Below, one piece after another: positions 61,092-64,000 of a DNA stretch of 64,000 nucleotides. Numbering within the stretch: position 1 is the first letter of the stretch; the number at the start of each line of letters is the position of its first letter. The stretch lies in assembly GCF_900188455.1 (NCBI RefSeq), contig NZ_FZOL01000023.1, positions 1 to 64,000 of the forward strand. The letters run 5' to 3'. A program made the translations under genes and the position numbers. Origin of the DNA: Pseudomonas japonica. Lineage in GTDB: Bacteria > Pseudomonadota > Gammaproteobacteria > Pseudomonadales > Pseudomonadaceae. Under the pieces are notes generated by a model, which worked only from the letters and a program-made list of their open reading frames with translations, had not been told where the DNA came from and ran no database searches.

Positions 61092-63158
61092 TCACGCGTC
61101 CGGCAGAGCCTGGAACGGGGTTTCCTTGTCGCTGCGTTCTTTCTTGCCGAGGGCGGCATAACCGACCTTGAGCGCGAAGAACAGCACGCTGAAGACCACG
61201 ACCAGGAACAGCACGGTCAGGGTCGCGTTGGTGTAGGCGTTGAAGATCACATGCTGCATCTGCCCGATGTCCTTGGCCGGAGCCAGGACCTGACCGGCTT
61301 CCAGCGCGGTGCTGTACTTCTTGGCCAGGGCCAGGAAGCCCACGGCCGGGTTCGGGTCGAACAGCTTGATCAGGCCGGCGGTGGTGGTGCAGATCAGCAG
61401 CCACACGGCCGGCACCAGGGTGACCCAGATGTAGCGCTGACGCTTCATCTTGATCAGGACCACGGTGCCGAGCATCAGGGCGATACCGGCGAGCATCTGG
61501 TTGGAGATGCCGAACAGCGGCCACAAGGTGTTGATGCCACCCAGCGGATCGATCACGCCCTGGTACAGCAGGTAGCCCCAGAGCGCCACGCAGCCGGCGG
61601 TGGCGAGCAGGTTGGCGCCCCACGACTCGGTACGTTTCAGCGCCGGGACGAAGCTGCCCAGCAGGTCCTGGAGCATGAAGCGACCGGCACGGGTACCGGC
61701 GTCCACCGCGGTGAGGATGAACAGCGCCTCGAACAGGATCGCGAAGTGGTACCAGAAGGCCATGGTGTTTTCACCCGGCAGCACCTGGTGGAGGATCTGC
61801 GCGATACCCACCGCCAGGGTCGGCGCACCGCCGGCACGGGCCAGGATGGTGTGCTCGCCGATGTCGCGGGCAGTCGCTTCCAGTTGTTCCGGGGTGATGG
61901 TGAAGCCCCAGCTGCTGACGGTCTGCGCCACCGACACGACGTCGGCACCGACCACCGCCGCCGGGCTGTTCATGGCGAAGTACACGCCCGGCTCGATCAC
62001 CGAAGCGGCGACCATGGCCATGATGGCGACGAACGACTCCATGAGCATGCCGCCGTAGCCGATGTAGCGGGCGTTCACTTCGTTGTCCAGCAGCTTCGGC
62101 GTGGTCCCCGAGGAGATCAGCGCGTGGAAGCCGGACACCGCGCCGCAGGCGATGGTGATGAACAGGAACGGGAACAGGGTGCCTTTCCACACCGGACCGG
62201 TGCCGTCGGTGAACTGGGTCAGCGCCGGCATTTTCAGCTCGGGAGCGATGATCAGGATGCCGATGGCCAGGCCGACGATGGTGCCGATCTTGAGGAAGGT
62301 CGACAGGTAGTCACGCGGCGCCAGCACCAGCCACACCGGCAGCACCGCGGCGACGAAGCCGTAGCCCACCAGCATCCAGGTGATCTGCACGCCGGTGAAG
62401 GTGAACGCCGGGCCCCACACCGGATCCGCGGCGATCTGGCCCCCCAGCCAGATCGACAGCAGCAGCAGGACCACGCCGATCACCGAGATCTCGCCGATAT
62501 GCCCCGGGCGGATATAGCGCATGTAAATGCCCATGAACATCGCGATCGGGATGGTCGCCATGACCGTGAACATGCCCCATGGGCTTTCCGCCAGGGCCTT
62601 GACCACGATCAGCGCCAGCACCGCGAGGATGATGATCATGATCAGGAAGCAGCCGAACAGGGCGATGGTTCCGGGAATCCGGCCCATCTCCTCGCGCACC
62701 ATGTCGCCCAGGGAGCGGCCGTTGCGACGGGTGGAGAGGAATAGCACCATGAAGTCCTGCACCGCGCCGGCCAGGACCACACCGGCGATCAGCCAGAGGG
62801 TGCCGGGCAGGTAACCCATCTGCGCGGCGAGCACCGGGCCGACCAGCGGGCCGGCGCCGGCGATGGCGGCGAAATGGTGACCGAAGAGGATGTGCTTGTT
62901 GGTCGGGACGTAGTCCAGGCCATCGTTGTTGAGCACCGCGGGCGTGGCCCGACGCGGGTCCAGTTGCATCACCTTGGTGGCGATGAACAGGCTGTAGTAA
63001 CGGTACGCGACCAGGTAGATCGCCACCGAGGCGACGACAATCCACAAGGCATTGATGGCTTCGCCACGCCGCAGGGCAACCACCCCGAGCGCGCAGGCCC
63101 CTAGTACTGCCAGCGCCAGCCAGGGAATATGGCGGGCCAGGCTATTATTGTTGTTCAT
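61092..63158 (-). CDS. cstA: CstA/BtsT family pyruvate or peptide transporter
   Basis: A 688-residue inner-membrane carrier with about 16-18 helices. The CstA domain (about 30-410) includes YVPTNKHILFGHHFAAIAGA and GPVLAAQMGYLPGTLWLIAG, and the CstA_5TM C-terminal region follows (GSFVPALKRTESWGANLLAT). Homologues take up pyruvate (BtsT, CstA) and some peptides during carbon starvation. The start ATG is followed by AAC-AAC-AAT-AAT, so the first codons themselves form a Crc/Hfq AANAAN motif. It leads the cstA-ybdD-cobW operon. Confidence 0.92.
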   Translation of the reverse strand: MNNNNSLARHIPWLALAVLGACALGVVALRRGEAINALWIVVASVAIYLVAYRYYSLFIATKVMQLDPRRATPAVLNNDGLDYVPTNKHILFGHHFAAIAGAGPLVGPVLAAQMGYLPGTLWLIAGVVLAGAVQDFMVLFLSTRRNGRSLGDMVREEMGRIPGTIALFGCFLIMIIILAVLALIVVKALAESPWGMFTVMATIPIAMFMGIYMRYIRPGHIGEISVIGVVLLLLSIWLGGQIAADPVWGPAFTFTGVQITWMLVGYGFVAAVLPVWLVLAPRDYLSTFLKIGTIVGLAIGILIIAPELKMPALTQFTDGTGPVWKGTLFPFLFITIACGAVSGFHALISSGTTPKLLDNEVNARYIGYGGMLMESFVAIMAMVAASVIEPGVYFAMNSPAAVVGADVVSVAQTVSSWGFTITPEQLEATARDIGEHTILARAGGAPTLAVGIAQILHQVLPGENTMAFWYHFAILFEALFILTAVDAGTRAGRFMLQDLLGSFVPALKRTESWGANLLATAGCVALWGYLLYQGVIDPLGGINTLWPLFGISNQMLAGIALMLGTVVLIKMKRQRYIWVTLVPAVWLLICTTTAGLIKLFDPNPAVGFLALAKKYSTALEAGQVLAPAKDIGQMQHVIFNAYTNATLTVLFLVVVFSVLFFALKVGYAALGKKERSDKETPFQALPDA
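63143..63155 (-). promoter_or_regulatory. Candidate Crc/Hfq motif on the first codons of cstA
   Basis: Minus strand AACAACAATAATA, four consecutive AAN triplets directly after the ATG. Hfq-Crc bound here would block initiation and give carbon-catabolite repression of pyruvate/peptide uptake. Confidence 0.65.
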
Positions 63159-63341
63159 GGTTCGCTTCCAGCTAGTGGATAAAAGGTAGCCCCCGGAGTC
63201 TAGCGAGACTCACTGGAAAGGCCAGCCCCAACGTTGGTCTAGAGCCTCCAGAGCCCATGGCCACCACGCAAGATTGCGCCCCTCGGCAAACGCTGGCAAG
63301 CGCTGCGCTATAGTTCACAGGTCCCCCCCGGAGGCCTGAAC

Positions 63342-63707
63342 ATGAACGAGCAAAACGATCGTCGCCGCTTCAAACGCATTGCCTTCGACGCCCCCACCGA
63401 ATTGATCCAGGGTGCCCGGCGCTGGCCGGTCGAGCTGATCGATATTTCCTTCAAAGGCCTGCTGGTCGAGGCCCCCGCCGACTGGGATGCCGATGGCGAG
63501 CAACCGTTCGAGGCCGAAATCCACCTGGACGAGGACGCGAAGGTGGTCATGCAGGTGCAACTGCGTCATCTGGACAACGCGCAACTGGGTTTCGTCTGCC
63601 TGTATATCGATATCGTCTCGATGGAACATTTGCGCCGCATCGTGGAGCTCAATCTGCCTGACCGCACCGAGTTGATGCGTGAATTGCACGAATTGATCGA
63701 AGTTTAA
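63342..63707 (+). CDS. mapZ: PilZ-domain c-di-GMP receptor MapZ
   Basis: A 121-residue single-domain PilZ protein. The c-di-GMP binding motifs are complete: RRRFKR (7-12, RxxxR) and DISFKG (34-39, DxSxxG). Its N-terminus (DRRRFKRIAFDAPTELIQGA) and place beside cstA match P. aeruginosa PA4608/MapZ, which binds the CheR1 methyltransferase at high c-di-GMP and alters chemotaxis. It is divergent from cstA across 183 bp. The c-di-GMP enzyme morA lies 5 kb away. Confidence 0.85.
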   Translation: MNEQNDRRRFKRIAFDAPTELIQGARRWPVELIDISFKGLLVEAPADWDADGEQPFEAEIHLDEDAKVVMQVQLRHLDNAQLGFVCLYIDIVSMEHLRRIVELNLPDRTELMRELHELIEV

Positions 63708-63921
63708 AATCTTTTAGCCTGCTATCGATTCCCCTGCCCACGACTTTCTTGTCCACTCCGACAGCTTTTTTCACGCTGTACACGGTTATTTCGTCGCCGT
63801 GATACAGCGTGCCAATCCACTTGGAACGATTGATGCACAGTACAAAAGGCCAAATCAATGGCCCTACTGTTGCTGCGCCAATCGATAAATTGTATACAAT
63901 TCTGCTAGCAATCGAATGCAC
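63649..63921 (-). CDS. Possible small membrane protein (doubtful)
   Basis: An open frame of 90 residues (GTG start) with one hydrophobic span (LSIGAATVGPLIWPFVLCIN) and a charged tail (YSVKKAVGVDKKVVGRGIDS). Base composition is lower in GC than the neighbours, compatible with foreign origin. It overlaps mapZ by 59 bp on the opposite strand. The palindrome at 63888-63901 lies inside it. No ribosome site or family recognised. Confidence 0.25.
   Translation of the reverse strand: MHSIASRIVYNLSIGAATVGPLIWPFVLCINRSKWIGTLYHGDEITVYSVKKAVGVDKKVVGRGIDSRLKDFKLRSIRAIHASTRCGQAD
63888..63901. promoter_or_regulatory. 14-bp perfect palindrome, GntR-like operator candidate
   Basis: AATTGTATACAATT is a perfect palindrome with the TTGTATACAA form common in operators of FCD-type GntR regulators. 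It lies 70 bp before the gene that begins at 63971. Confidence 0.4.
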
Positions 63922-63970
63922 TGAGTGTCTACAGTAGCGTCACAACAATAAAGCAGAGACCCATGCTCCC

Positions 63971-64000
63971 ATGAACACGTCCGCATCCAGCACGTCTCCA
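63971..64000 (+). CDS. First codons of a gene cut by the window edge
   Basis: ATG AAC ACG TCC... encodes MNTSASSTSP with no stop before the end of the window; an ATG at 63963 meets a stop after two codons. AGAG lies about 12 nt upstream. Too short to identify. Confidence 0.4.
   Translation, partial: MNTSASSTSP

Overview
The window is a GC-rich Pseudomonas chromosome segment. This rests on gene content, REP-type repeats (GTAGGAGCGTGGCTTGCCCG family), a pfeR-pfeS-pfeA locus, mksF-mksE-mksB, morA and mapZ. From memory (not checked by search), much of 30-64 kb follows the P. aeruginosa PA4565-PA4608 and PA4676-PA4686 neighbourhoods, but the left 17 kb does not, so I infer a Pseudomonas outside P. 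aeruginosa. No rRNA, tRNA, CRISPR array or transposase gene was seen.

Layout. 0-1.2 kb: a strongly structured non-coding element, a small DUF3077/DUF6124-like gene and an HTH-only LuxR remnant. 1.2-17.2 kb: an accessory island on the minus strand, bounded by two inverted copies of a ~360 bp REP/MITE-like element. One operon (16608 to 10229) encodes a YCF48-like beta-propeller protein, an MMPL/RND transporter, and DUF1302 and DUF1329 envelope proteins. A second (8745 to 1623) encodes a possible 24-residue leader peptide, an acyl-CoA dehydrogenase, an SCP-x-like thiolase, an acyl-CoA ligase, a saccharopine-dehydrogenase-like protein and two SDRs. A soluble PAS-PAS-chemoreceptor gene lies between them. 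The two operons share a promoter layout not explained by gene calls: CCCCCC-N16-GGGGGG, exactly 23 nt, CA(T/G)GATC, then ACAAGAACAA, which matches the Crc/Hfq catabolite-repression motif. I infer a co-regulated system for uptake/envelope handling and oxidation of a hydrophobic carboxylic acid (terpenoid, sterol side chain or similar).

17.3-19.2 kb: a HipBA-type toxin-antitoxin pair with an AT-rich, repeat-rich operator. 19.3-26 kb: a ferric-enterobactin-type uptake locus (pfeR, pfeS, pfeA, DUF3649, PepSY, DUF3325) with candidate Fur boxes, followed by a decayed second TonB receptor. 26.5-30 kb: LysE exporter, LysR regulator, secreted M15-like peptidase and a secreted protein of unknown function. 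30-37 kb: beta-carbonic anhydrase, rimI, a HolD-like gene, and the condensin operon mksF-mksE-mksB.

37-54 kb: creA, proB, obgE, rpmA, rplU, ispB, a PhnA/YjdM zinc-ribbon protein, a probable Fur-controlled small gene, fklB, small conserved genes, a Lon-like protease, two envelope proteins, a lipoprotein, a GreA/GreB-like factor, gdhA and ettA. 54-64 kb: morA (GGDEF-EAL), glyA, the cstA-ybdD-cobW pyruvate/peptide transport operon with a Crc/Hfq motif on the cstA start, and mapZ (PilZ). The c-di-GMP enzyme and a c-di-GMP receptor are thus within 10 kb. The right edge holds the first codons of a gene that leaves the window.
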